Assembly: GCF_015840715.1 (NCBI RefSeq)
Contig: NZ_CP060397.1
Span: forward strand, 2,872,686 to 2,936,685
Length of the DNA stretch: 64,000 nucleotides
Direction of reading: 5' to 3'
From: Synechococcus sp. CBW1004
GTDB lineage: Bacteria > Cyanobacteriota > Cyanobacteriia > PCC-6307 > Cyanobiaceae
Shown here piece after piece: positions 56,775 to 64,000 of the stretch. The translations under genes were made by a program, and so were the position numbers. Below the pieces are notes generated by a model. That model saw only the letters and a program-made list of their open reading frames with translations. It made no database searches and had not been told where the DNA came from. The number at the start of each line of letters is the position of its first letter. Positions within the stretch are counted from its first letter, which is position 1.

Positions 56775-58793
56775 ATGGCACCCCTGAAGGCGTTGCGTGA
56801 GCAGCTGGGCAAGCTGCAGCGCCTGGCTCAGCCCTATTTCCTTCCCCTCGATGGCGGCGGTGCCGGAAGCGGCTGGCAGTTTCTGCTCCTGATGGTGGCG
56901 ATGGTGGCGGTGGTGGTGGGCACCACCCTGCTCCTGCTCACCGGTGCGGTGGCCCTCAGCGGCGCCGTGATTCCTGAGCTCCAGGCCCGCTTCCTGCCCG
57001 GGGTGCCCGAGTGGGTGGCCGGGATCTGGGCCGGCCCCTTCGGCAAGGGGGTGATGGGCTGCTTCATCGCCGGCGTGCTGGCCTTCGTGCTGCTGCGGCA
57101 TCGGCTGCGTCAGGGCCGCTGGGTGCCGTGGCTGCTGCTGGCGCTGATCGTGCTGCTGATCCTGGTGATCAACGGCATCAACGTGGGCATCAGTTTCGTG
57201 GCCCGCAATATCGATAATGCCCTGGTCGCCTACAAGCAGGACGAGTTCTGGAAGATCGTCGCCATCTACGCCGGCTGTCTCGTCTTCGCCCTGCCGATCC
57301 GCGCCCTGCAGAGCTATCTGGTGCCCAAGCTCGGCCTGCTCTGGCGCCAGTGGCTGACCAGCCGTCTGATCGGCCGCTACCTGGAGAATCGCGCTTATTA
57401 CATCCTCAATCCCAACGACGAAAGCCAGGAGGAGATCGATAACCCAGACCAACGCATCTCTCAGGACGCGAATAGCTTCACGGCCCAGAGTCTCGCGTTC
57501 ACGGTGGGTGTGTTCGAGGCGCTGCTCACCTTCGTGAGCTTCGTGATCGTGCTCTGGACGATCAGCAGTCAACTGGCCTTGGTGCTTCTGTCCTATTCGG
57601 TGATCGGCACCGGCGTGATCGTGTTCGCCGGCCGGCGTCTGGTCTTCCTCAACAACCGCCAGCTGAAGCTCGAGGCCGACTTTCGCTATGGCCTGGTGCA
57701 CATCCGCGATAACGCCGAAGCGATTGCCTTCTACAAAGGAGAGGACGTCGAGCGTCGCGAGGCCGATCGCCGGCTCGGTGGTGCGATCGCCAACTTCGAC
57801 CGCCTGATCGTCTGGAGTGCCCTGATCACGGTGATTCAGCGCTCCTACGATTACTTCTCGCGCTTCCTGCCCTGGCTGGTGATCGCGCCCCTCTATTTCG
57901 CCAAGGAGAAGGATTTCGGGGTGTTCGGACAGGCGGGCATCGCCTTCTCGCAGGTGTTCTTCTCAGTCAGCTTCATCGTCAACAACATCACTGAGCTGGC
58001 CTCCTTCTCGGCCTCGATCAGCCGCCTTGAGGGCTTCCAGACCAAGGTTGAGAAGATCAGCGGCCTGATCAGTCGTGCGGAGGTCACGGCAGCGTCGCCG
58101 CCGGCGGCGGCTGCGGCCGGCCCCGCTTCGATCCTCGTCGAGCATGCCGATCTGGTGCCGCCCCGCAGCACACGGCGTCTGATCCACGACCTCAGCCTCA
58201 GCATCTCCCCGGACCAGCGGCTGCTGGTCGTCGGGCCTTCCGGTTGCGGCAAGACCTCCTTCCTGCGCCTGATCAGTGGGCTGTGGAGCCCCGAGAGCGG
58301 CCGGGTGCAGCGGCCTCCCGAGGGAGAGCTGCTGTTCATCCCCCAGAAGCCCTACATGCTTCTGGGCAGCCTGCGCGAACAGCTCTGCTACCCGCAGTCG
58401 CCCGATCGCTTCAGTGACGATCAACTGCGCCATGTCCTGGAGCAGGTGTACCTGCCGGATCTGGTCCAGCGCTACCCGGACCTCACCGTCAAGCAGGACT
58501 GGCCGCGGCTGTTGTCGCTCGGCGAGCAGCAGCGCCTCGCCTTCGCGCGCCTGCTGCTCAACGGTCCTCGCTTCGTGGTGCTGGACGAGGCCACCAGCGC
58601 CCTCGATGTCACCACCGAGAAGAAGCTGTATCAACTCCTGGTGCAGCGGGAGATGGCCTTCGTCAGCGTCGGCCACAGGCCCACGCTCACGGAGTATCAC
58701 GACACGGTGCTGGAGCTCGACGGCCAGGGCTCCTGGCGCCTCCTGCCGGCCGCCGGCTATAGCTTTGGCCTGGAGTCCGCCAGGCCAGGTTGA
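56775..58793 (+). CDS. ABC transporter permease/ATPase fusion (SbmA/BacA-YddA class)
   Basis: A 672-aa half-transporter, one polypeptide with membrane and ATPase domains. Several hydrophobic helices (about 35-60, 90-110, 117-140, 160-180, 250-290) contain DNPDQRISQDANSF (about 222-235), typical of the SbmA/BacA/ABCD class. The C-terminal ATPase has GPSGCGKTSFLRLISGLW (about 487-504), the signature LSLGEQQRLAFARLLL (about 577-592) and FVVLDEATSALD (about 597-608). Such exporters or importers carry peptides, vitamin B12 or lipids. It is a homodimer by family precedent. Confidence 0.93.
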   Translation: MAPLKALREQLGKLQRLAQPYFLPLDGGGAGSGWQFLLLMVAMVAVVVGTTLLLLTGAVALSGAVIPELQARFLPGVPEWVAGIWAGPFGKGVMGCFIAGVLAFVLLRHRLRQGRWVPWLLLALIVLLILVINGINVGISFVARNIDNALVAYKQDEFWKIVAIYAGCLVFALPIRALQSYLVPKLGLLWRQWLTSRLIGRYLENRAYYILNPNDESQEEIDNPDQRISQDANSFTAQSLAFTVGVFEALLTFVSFVIVLWTISSQLALVLLSYSVIGTGVIVFAGRRLVFLNNRQLKLEADFRYGLVHIRDNAEAIAFYKGEDVERREADRRLGGAIANFDRLIVWSALITVIQRSYDYFSRFLPWLVIAPLYFAKEKDFGVFGQAGIAFSQVFFSVSFIVNNITELASFSASISRLEGFQTKVEKISGLISRAEVTAASPPAAAAAGPASILVEHADLVPPRSTRRLIHDLSLSISPDQRLLVVGPSGCGKTSFLRLISGLWSPESGRVQRPPEGELLFIPQKPYMLLGSLREQLCYPQSPDRFSDDQLRHVLEQVYLPDLVQRYPDLTVKQDWPRLLSLGEQQRLAFARLLLNGPRFVVLDEATSALDVTTEKKLYQLLVQREMAFVSVGHRPTLTEYHDTVLELDGQGSWRLLPAAGYSFGLESARPG

Positions 58794-58934
58794 GCCCGGT
58801 CGTTCTCCAGCCCCCGCCCCCGGTGCCGTTCAGGGCCCAGGCCATCAGCATCGGGCACCGCAACACCGTTGAGACACTCCCTGTGAGAACGTCCCTCACG
58901 GTCACTCCACCCTCCCCCTTCCGGATCCCTGCGC

Positions 58935-59150
58935 ATGAGCGAGAGCGCCGCCCCTTCCCCGGCGACTCCTGACGGGAGTCACCAGCCCCCAGCCACCAGC
59001 GCCACCACGGGCGATGTGCCCGCCTTCGGCTGGAGTGCCTATGCCGAGCGCATCAATGGCCGTTTCGCCATGCTCGGCTTCGTGGCGGTGCTGCTGGTTG
59101 AAGCCCTCAGCGGCGACACCTTCCTCCACTGGGCCGGTCTGGTGCCCTGA
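58935..59150 (+). CDS. hli: High-light-inducible (Hlip) protein
   Basis: A 71-aa one-helix protein of the chlorophyll a/b-binding superfamily. The helix AYAERINGRFAMLGFVAVLLVEAL (about 35-58) contains the E-R-x-N-G-R chlorophyll-binding motif. The N-terminal 25 residues are Ala/Ser/Pro-rich. These proteins bind chlorophyll and carotenoid and protect photosystem assembly in high light. Confidence 0.93.
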   Translation: MSESAAPSPATPDGSHQPPATSATTGDVPAFGWSAYAERINGRFAMLGFVAVLLVEALSGDTFLHWAGLVP

Positions 59151-59214
59151 ACCGGCCAGGGCTCAGCTCTGCACGGCCTGGATGCTGCAGCCCCGGTCAG
59201 CGCCTGTCAGGGGT

Positions 59215-59275
59215 GTGGTGTGTTGAACAGCAACCCTCTGAGCGCGTCGCCTTCGGCCGCGTGAGGGTGCTCATC
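59215..59275. terminator. Possible stem-loop between converging hli and lipoprotein genes
   Basis: CCCTC near 59234 and GAGGG near 59261 flank CGCG pairs around a short loop, making a weak hairpin without a clear U-run. Converging genes here make a terminator plausible. Confidence 0.3.
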
Positions 59276-59921
59276 AGGGGAGCGTGATCAGGTCGAGTTG
59301 CCACAGTCCGTTGCGGCTCACCTCCACAGCCAGGGTGCGCCCCTCGGCATCCAGGGCCACGCGCCTGGGCACCCCATCGGGTTGCAGTGGAACCGGCTCA
59401 AGGCTGGCCAGGTTGCGCCGGTAGACCACCACCTCGGTGCGTCCCTGGCGATGCCGCACCAGCGCCAGTCGTTCGCCGCGGGCATCGCTGGCCACGCTCA
59501 GGGGCTGGGCGTCGGGTCGGTTGAGGCCGGGCAGGGGGATCGGCAGACGGCTGCGCAGATCCACCAGCACCACCTGTTGGCGGCCTCCCCGTCCGCTGAT
59601 CAGGGCCAGCACCGTTTCCCCCAGGGCGGGAGCCCGGCCGCTGCCCGCCTGCTCCACCGCCCGGTCCAGTTCCGGCAGGGGGCGGCCCGTCTCCGCCATG
59701 CAGCCGCCCAGGCCCAGCAGCAGGGCAGTGACCATGGGCAGGAGGGCCAGCGGCAGCAGGGCCGCGATCTCGCGCCATCCGCCCCTGTCGCCGAGCGTGA
59801 CATCCCAGCGGTGTGGCTGCTCCGGTGTTGTCAGCCCTCGGCCACCACAGAGGCCGTGCCGCCCAGCAGCAGCCGGCTGCTGAGGTCCTGAGGTCATCGG
59901 GGGGGCTTCGCTCTCGCTCAT
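59274..59921 (-). CDS. TolB-like lipoprotein, paralogue 1
   Basis: A 215-aa protein with a hydrophobic segment (about 53-72) ending in a lipobox-like LLGLGGC, then propeller-like repeats such as LDAEGRTLAVEVSRNGLWQLDLI at the C-terminus. The N-terminal 50 residues before the hydrophobic segment are Pro/Gly-rich, unusually long for a signal peptide, so the true start may be internal. It overlaps the next gene upstream by four bases, and the two share the same C-terminal pattern, so they look like a duplicated pair. Role unknown. Confidence 0.7.
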   Translation of the reverse strand: MSESEAPPMTSGPQQPAAAGRHGLCGGRGLTTPEQPHRWDVTLGDRGGWREIAALLPLALLPMVTALLLGLGGCMAETGRPLPELDRAVEQAGSGRAPALGETVLALISGRGGRQQVVLVDLRSRLPIPLPGLNRPDAQPLSVASDARGERLALVRHRQGRTEVVVYRRNLASLEPVPLQPDGVPRRVALDAEGRTLAVEVSRNGLWQLDLITLP

Positions 59922-60505
59922 GGCACCTGCGGGCCAGGCCCGCCTCCAGAGACCCGCAGGCCTCCAGGCAGGTCGGGCTCAAGCAGGCCGCTCAGATCGA
60001 ACAGGCGCAGGCTGGAGCGCCCGTCACGCCACACCTCGATCGCCAGGGTGTGGCCCTGCGGCGAGAGGCTGAGCCGTTCGGCCTCCTGGCCGGGCGGCAG
60101 GGGGAGGCGATGCAGCTGGCCACTGGCACGGTCCCAGACCACTGGCAGGGACCGCTGCCCCTGCTGGACGAGCAGGGCGAGGTAGCGGCCATTGCGGCTG
60201 AGCGAGGGGGAGCGATGCGGCGTCCAGCGGTTGAGCGGACCCATCGGCAGCAGGCGGCCGGAGGGCTGCTCCTGCAGCACCACGGTGGGCCGGCCCCCGC
60301 GCGGCATCACGCTGGCCAGGATCCGTCCCTGACCGCTGAGGGCGGGATCCTCCCGGTTCCGATCGCCCAGTGAGGCGGTGCCGGCATTGCGGCGCAGGCC
60401 GGGCCAGAAGCTGCAGGCGGAGAGGCTCAGGGTCAGGCCGACCAGCATCACGGCCAGGAGCATCCGGGCTGCCGGCGGGAGGCTCTTGGGGGCGCAGCGG
60501 CTCAT
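59918..60505 (-). CDS. TolB-like lipoprotein, paralogue 2
   Basis: A 195-aa protein. The signal region MLLAVMLVGLTLSLSAC (about 15-31) ends in a lipobox. The rest resembles short beta-propeller blades with RNGRYLALLVQQGQRSLPVV and LSPQGHTLAIEVWRDGR. It precedes and overlaps a paralogue by four bases (ATGA), so the pair is translationally coupled. The start at 60505 is preferred over a longer open frame because of the signal peptide position. Confidence 0.75.
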   Translation of the reverse strand: MSRCAPKSLPPAARMLLAVMLVGLTLSLSACSFWPGLRRNAGTASLGDRNREDPALSGQGRILASVMPRGGRPTVVLQEQPSGRLLPMGPLNRWTPHRSPSLSRNGRYLALLVQQGQRSLPVVWDRASGQLHRLPLPPGQEAERLSLSPQGHTLAIEVWRDGRSSLRLFDLSGLLEPDLPGGLRVSGGGPGPQVP

Positions 60506-60542
60506 GGTCTCTCCATGACAGGCCGCAGCGCGCGGGTGCGGC

Positions 60543-61535
60543 TCAGTCGTCGAAGCGGGAGCTGTTGTCGCGGCCGCTCTGAGCTGGCCCGGGCCGGGAT
60601 GCACCGGAAGCCTGGGTGGTGCTGCCGCCTTCCAGGGGTGAGAAGTCGGCATCTCGCACGCCGGACTCCGCGCGGCTCTCACGCCGCAGGGGTGTCCCCT
60701 GCGGAATCCCCGGGCGGCCATCATTGCGAGCGGTCTCGGCTCCGAGGTTCGAACGACTGGATGCAGAGGCGCCTTCCGAGGGCCGGCGCCCTGATCGTGA
60801 CATCACCTCGCTGCTCGGAACCGGACGGCTGCCGCGGCGAGGCTCAGGTCCGCTCTCCCGTTCCTGGCGTCGGGCCCCGAAGGGTGTGGAGCCGGATCTG
60901 GTGCCGCCGGCGCTGTAGCGGGACCCCAGGGAGCGGCTGTCTGCTGCCGCCGGTTCACCCCAGCCCGCAGAGCCACGGCCTCCGGGACCCCGGCCACCCT
61001 CCTCGGGGGGGAGATCGCGGCGGGGACCGTCCCAGTCCTCGGGTTCGCCGCGACGGCTGGCGGCACGTTCGGGGATGGCAGCTCGACTGGCGCGACGCGG
61101 GCGGTAGAAGTCCTCCTCCTCCTCCTCGCGGGAGCGGATCCGCCGTCGCACCGGTTCGCTCTGGTCGAGGCGCTCCCGATCCCAGTCCGAACCACCGCCG
61201 AGGCCGCCACGGGGCCGCAACGGCACTGGCTCTTCGTCTTCGAAATAGGCGGAACGGCGCGCCTGCTCGGTGGTGACGCCGCGCAGGCGCACACTTTCGT
61301 AGGCAAAGAAGACGGTGCTGCCGGCGAGCAGGAACTGGCCGAACTGCAGGATCGGGTCCAGGCGCCAGCCCTGGAAGAAGAGGATGCCGCCGCAGAGCAG
61401 GCCGACGGCCGCAAAGAAGACGTCGTAATCCCGGGCAAGCGCGGGCTTGAAGTTCCGCACGAAGTAGAGAACGGCCCCACCCACCGCCAGCACGATGCCG
61501 ACGATCGAGGCCCAGTTCAGAGCGGCATTGACCAA
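60543..61535 (-). CDS. ycf66: Ycf66-family protein
   Basis: A cyanobacterial and plastid protein of unknown function. The N-terminal 90 residues carry three hydrophobic segments (about 8-27, 40-57, 66-80) with the family stretch GGAVLYFVRNFKPALARDYD and FQGWRLDPILQFGQFLL. The rest (about 100-330) is a highly charged Arg/Glu/Gly/Pro-rich tail, much longer than plastid Ycf66 and probably disordered. The protein is presumed to be in the thylakoid or plasma membrane. Divergent from a noncoding region before psbX. Confidence 0.92.
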   Translation of the reverse strand: MVNAALNWASIVGIVLAVGGAVLYFVRNFKPALARDYDVFFAAVGLLCGGILFFQGWRLDPILQFGQFLLAGSTVFFAYESVRLRGVTTEQARRSAYFEDEEPVPLRPRGGLGGGSDWDRERLDQSEPVRRRIRSREEEEEDFYRPRRASRAAIPERAASRRGEPEDWDGPRRDLPPEEGGRGPGGRGSAGWGEPAAADSRSLGSRYSAGGTRSGSTPFGARRQERESGPEPRRGSRPVPSSEVMSRSGRRPSEGASASSRSNLGAETARNDGRPGIPQGTPLRRESRAESGVRDADFSPLEGGSTTQASGASRPGPAQSGRDNSSRFDD

Positions 61536-62006
61536 GGCGGACCCTCGTGGGCGATCAGCGATGGCTCACTCTAGGCCTGGCGTCGAGACGCCCTGGGTCG
61601 GTGGTTTCAGCGTCGCCGCCGGCATCGATGCTGCTCAGGCCCTGCGACGTCCGCCGTCGATGCCTCGGCGGATGAGAGACCAGGCGGGACGAGCCGCCTT
61701 CGGAATTGCTGAAGCGCTGGTGGTTCAGACCGTTCGCCCGGTTTTCGGATGGGGGCCTGAGGATGGCCTGTGTCGGATCCCCATCAGGGCGACAGGGCCT
61801 GATCCAGCACAGTGGTCCGATCCCGCTGCTGTCCGCTCCGGATCGGAGCCTGGGCTCCTGATTCCCCTGGGCTGGAGCCGGAACGGGTGGCGGCGGGTCA
61901 GGGCCTTGGCTGAAAAGCCCCGCTCCCCGGACCCCGACGCCGGGGGTCGGCAGGGAGGCGGGGCTGACGATCGGTGCGGCTGAAGCCGGGGTGGCCGGCT
62001 CGCCGA
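61536..62006. other. Intergenic region between ycf66 and psbX
   Basis: About 470 bases. Two overlapping long frames (plus 61495-61983, minus 61555-62262) are open, but neither translation has a recognisable domain, and both are Pro/Arg/Gly-rich in the way random frames of GC-rich DNA are. The right end contains a strong hairpin that likely terminates psbX. Confidence 0.45.
61916..61965 (-). terminator. Terminator of psbX
   Basis: An outer stem AGCCCCGC/GCGGGGCT encloses an inner stem GACCCC/GGGGTC. Read on the minus strand, the hairpin is followed by TTTT, 42 bases beyond the psbX stop. This is a good Rho-independent terminator for psbX. Confidence 0.7.
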
Positions 62007-62129
62007 TCAGAGGCGGCGGTCGAGCCGGTCGTTCTGGCTGATCAGAAAGAGGGCGATGCTGATCGGAATGACCACGATCACCGCACCCCAGACGAGACTG
62101 CTCAGAAAGTTGGCCAGGGAGGGGGTCAT
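62007..62129 (-). CDS. psbX: Photosystem II protein PsbX
   Basis: A 40-aa single-helix PSII subunit. It begins [20 protein letters not shown] and the helix continues [13 protein letters not shown] with the tail NDRLDRRL, matching picocyanobacterial PsbX. It sits at the PSII periphery near cytochrome b559. It is divergent from the YggT gene (85 bases between start codons). Start ATG at 62129, stop TGA at 62007; a strong hairpin follows. Confidence 0.92.
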   Translation of the reverse strand: MTPSLANFLSSLVWGAVIVVIPISIALFLISQNDRLDRRL

Positions 62130-62214
62130 GGCGCTCGATCGGGCGAGTGACTCGGGTGATCTTAGGCAGCACCCCCCTGCTCCCTACGATCAGGGACTGC
62201 CTGCTTAGAGCTTT

Positions 62215-62544
62215 GTGACGGCGCCGGTTCTCTCGCCTCAGGTCCTGCTGCCCGTGCTGCACAGCGCCGTGGGCCTGCTGCTGGGGGCCTGGACCCTGCT
62301 GTTCCTGTTCCGCATCGTGCTCACCTGGTATCCCCAGGTCGATCTCAGTCAGGGGGCGATGCGCCTGATCGGGGTGCCCACCGAGTTCCTGCTGGCCCTC
62401 ACCCGCCGTCTGATCGCGCCGATCGGCGGCGTCGATGTCACGCCGGTGGTCTGGGTGGGGCTGATCAGCCTGGTGCGTGAACTGCTGGTGGGCCAGCAGG
62501 GCCTGCTCACCCTGGCGCTGCTGCGCAGCCAGTCCCTGGCCTGA
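62215..62544 (+). CDS. YggT-family membrane protein
   Basis: A 109-aa protein with hydrophobic segments (about 10-32 and 70-95) and the family piece LLFLFRIVLTWYPQVDLS plus FLLALTRRLIAPIGGVDVTPVVW. YggT/YlmG proteins are involved in membrane or chloroplast-like division and nucleoid distribution in cyanobacteria. GTG start at 62215. It converges with accC, 9 bases between stop codons. Confidence 0.9.
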   Translation: MTAPVLSPQVLLPVLHSAVGLLLGAWTLLFLFRIVLTWYPQVDLSQGAMRLIGVPTEFLLALTRRLIAPIGGVDVTPVVWVGLISLVRELLVGQQGLLTLALLRSQSLA

Positions 62545-62553
62545 AACCGGGCT

Positions 62554-63897
62554 TCAGAGCATCTCCTGCTCGACGAACTTGGTGTGCACATCGCCCATCT
62601 GGAATTCGCGGCGATCGAGCAGCGCCAGGTGGAAATCGATCGTGGTGGGGATCCCGGTGACGGCGCACTCGGAGAGGGCGCGGCGAAGGCGTCGCAGGGC
62701 ATGCTCCCGGTCCACCCCCCAGACGATCAGCTTGCCGATGAGCGAGTCATAGAAGGGAGGGATCTCATAGCCGGTATAGACGTGGCTGTCGATGCGCACG
62801 CCGGGGCCGCCGGGGGGTAGCCAGCCGGTGATCCGACCGGGAGCGGGGCGGAAGTTGTGGGCGGGGTCCTCGGCGTTGATGCGGCACTCGATCGCATGGC
62901 CCTGGATCCGCACGTCCTCCTGGCGGAAGCTGATCGGCTCGCCGCCGGCGATGCGCAGCTGCTCGGCGATCAGATCGATGCCCGTGACCATCTCGGTGAC
63001 CGGGTGCTCCACCTGGATGCGGGTGTTCATCTCCATGAAATAGAAGGCGCCATGGCGGTCCACCAGGAACTCCACGGTGCCGGCACCCTCGTAGCCGATG
63101 CTGCGTGCGGCCGCCACGGCCGCCTCTCCCATGCGTCGCCGCAGTTCAGGATCGAGGCCGGGGCTGGGGGCTTCCTCGAGCAGCTTCTGGTGGCGACGCT
63201 GGATCGAGCAGTCGCGCTCTCCGAGGTGCACCACGTTCCCGTGTCGGTCGGCGAGCACCTGCACCTCGACGTGTCGGGGCCGCTCGATGAACTTTTCCAT
63301 GTAGAGGCCCGGGTTGCCGAAGGCCGCCTCGGCTTCGCCCTGGGCGCCGCGGAACAGGCTCTCCAGTTCGGCGGCAGACGGCACCAGGCGCATGCCGCGC
63401 CCACCGCCCCCGGCGGTGGCCTTGATCATCACGGGGTAGCCCATCCGCTCGGCCACCACCGCCGCTTCGGCGGGGCTCTCCAGCAGGCCCTCGCTGCCGG
63501 GAATGGTCGGCACCCCCACGCCCTGCATCGTCGCCTTGGCGGTGGACTTGTCGCCCATGGCCAGGATCGACGCGGGGGAGGGGCCGACGAAGGTGATGCC
63601 GTGATCGAGGCACTTCTCAGCGAAGTCGGCGTTCTCCGCCAGGAAGCCGTAACCGGGGTGGATGGCGTCGGCACCCCGTGAGGTGGCGGCCGCCAGGATG
63701 TTGGGCACGTTGAGATAGCTGCGGCTGCTGGGCGCGTCGCCGACACACACCGCCTCATCGGCGAGCTGCACGTGCAGGGCGTTGCGATCCACCGTGCTGT
63801 GCACCGCGACGGTGGGGATCCCGAGTTCTCGGCAGCTGCGCAGGATTCGCAGGGCGATTTCGCCCCGATTGGCGATCAGCAGTTTGCCGATGGGCAT
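62554..63897 (-). CDS. accC: Biotin carboxylase subunit of acetyl-CoA carboxylase
   Basis: Carboxylates biotin on AccB with ATP and bicarbonate, the first step of fatty-acid synthesis. The 447-aa protein starts [20 protein letters not shown]. It carries the ATP-grasp glycine loop [14 protein letters not shown] (about 155-168), [19 protein letters not shown] (about 200-218), [20 protein letters not shown] and [14 protein letters not shown] (about 286-299). All active-site regions are intact. Confidence 0.97.
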   Translation of the reverse strand: MPIGKLLIANRGEIALRILRSCRELGIPTVAVHSTVDRNALHVQLADEAVCVGDAPSSRSYLNVPNILAAATSRGADAIHPGYGFLAENADFAEKCLDHGITFVGPSPASILAMGDKSTAKATMQGVGVPTIPGSEGLLESPAEAAVVAERMGYPVMIKATAGGGGRGMRLVPSAAELESLFRGAQGEAEAAFGNPGLYMEKFIERPRHVEVQVLADRHGNVVHLGERDCSIQRRHQKLLEEAPSPGLDPELRRRMGEAAVAAARSIGYEGAGTVEFLVDRHGAFYFMEMNTRIQVEHPVTEMVTGIDLIAEQLRIAGGEPISFRQEDVRIQGHAIECRINAEDPAHNFRPAPGRITGWLPPGGPGVRIDSHVYTGYEIPPFYDSLIGKLIVWGVDREHALRRLRRALSECAVTGIPTTIDFHLALLDRREFQMGDVHTKFVEQEML

Positions 63898-64000
63898 CCG
63901 TGCGCGTGCTGCCGTAGCTGAGACAGGCCGCCTGGGACTGTATCAGCGCTGTCACTGCGCTCCCTGGTGGGAGACCGCCCCGGGCCAGTGGGTATAGTGC
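63898..64000. other. Upstream region of accC
   Basis: Contains the accC promoter region on the minus strand; on the plus strand TATAGT near the very end resembles a -10 box for a gene beyond the window. No further support visible. Confidence 0.3.

Noticed and set aside
61495-61983. 162-codon plus frame between ycf66 and psbX
   Set aside because: No recognisable domain and no ribosome-binding site; the region fits a noncoding spacer with a terminator.
61555-62262. 235-codon minus frame over psbX
   Set aside because: Psb-type protein is encoded in a different frame; the long frame is Pro/Arg/Gly-rich and without features.

Overview
The window is high-GC DNA from a picocyanobacterium, most likely Cyanobium or freshwater/coastal Synechococcus. 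This rests on recognisable phototroph genes: magnesium chelatase subunit ChlD, PsbX, Ycf66, a high-light-inducible protein, a DUF3747 protein and a carotenoid oxygenase. Compact gene packing and the absence of tRNA, rRNA or CRISPR structures fit a chromosomal segment. No intact transposase or integrase was seen.

Layout. 0-2.5 kb: MlaF/MlaD-type lipid-transport genes and a small exported protein. 2.6-12.2 kb: housekeeping genes (chlD, a fumarylacetoacetase-fold enzyme, folK, a NUDIX ADP-ribose hydrolase overlapping a photolyase, a DegT aminotransferase, a thioredoxin-fold protein, a lipoprotein). 12.2-19 kb: an Sfp-type phosphopantetheinyl transferase in one unbroken frame with a methyltransferase, a glycosyltransferase, a photolyase-like protein with its two domains in reversed order, an MNT/HEPN toxin-antitoxin pair, and fabI. 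18.9-39.3 kb: a nonribosomal peptide cluster. 39.3-46.4 kb: three PIN-type toxin-antitoxin pairs mixed with hisB, a Nif11-like peptide, a peptidoglycan-binding hydrolase, a carotenoid oxygenase and a YciI protein. 46.7-64 kb: core genes (GltS-type symporter, S9 peptidase, def, rpsU, comM-like gene, HIT protein, ABC exporter, HLIP, TolB-like lipoproteins, ycf66, psbX, yggT, accC).

The nonribosomal peptide cluster is the most interesting part. A leftward, translationally coupled operon encodes a free-standing adenylation-carrier protein resembling oxalyl-CoA/acyl-CoA synthetases, then an isocitrate lyase/PEP-mutase superfamily enzyme, then a C-A-T-C-A-T synthetase, followed by a flavin monooxygenase. 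A convergent methyltransferase gene separates this operon from a second synthetase with domains TubC-docking-C-A-T-C-A-T-TE. Together they could assemble a starter plus four residues and release the product with the thioesterase. The phosphopantetheinyl transferase about 6 kb beyond the cluster could activate the carriers. The A-domain cores of two modules are AT-richer than their nearly identical flanks, which suggests recombination swapping of specificity. A decayed second copy of the starter adenylation-carrier gene sits at the cluster edge, cut off exactly where a vapBC pair begins.

All assignments come from reading translated sequence and motifs by eye. Start codons, substrate predictions and the cluster product are inferences.
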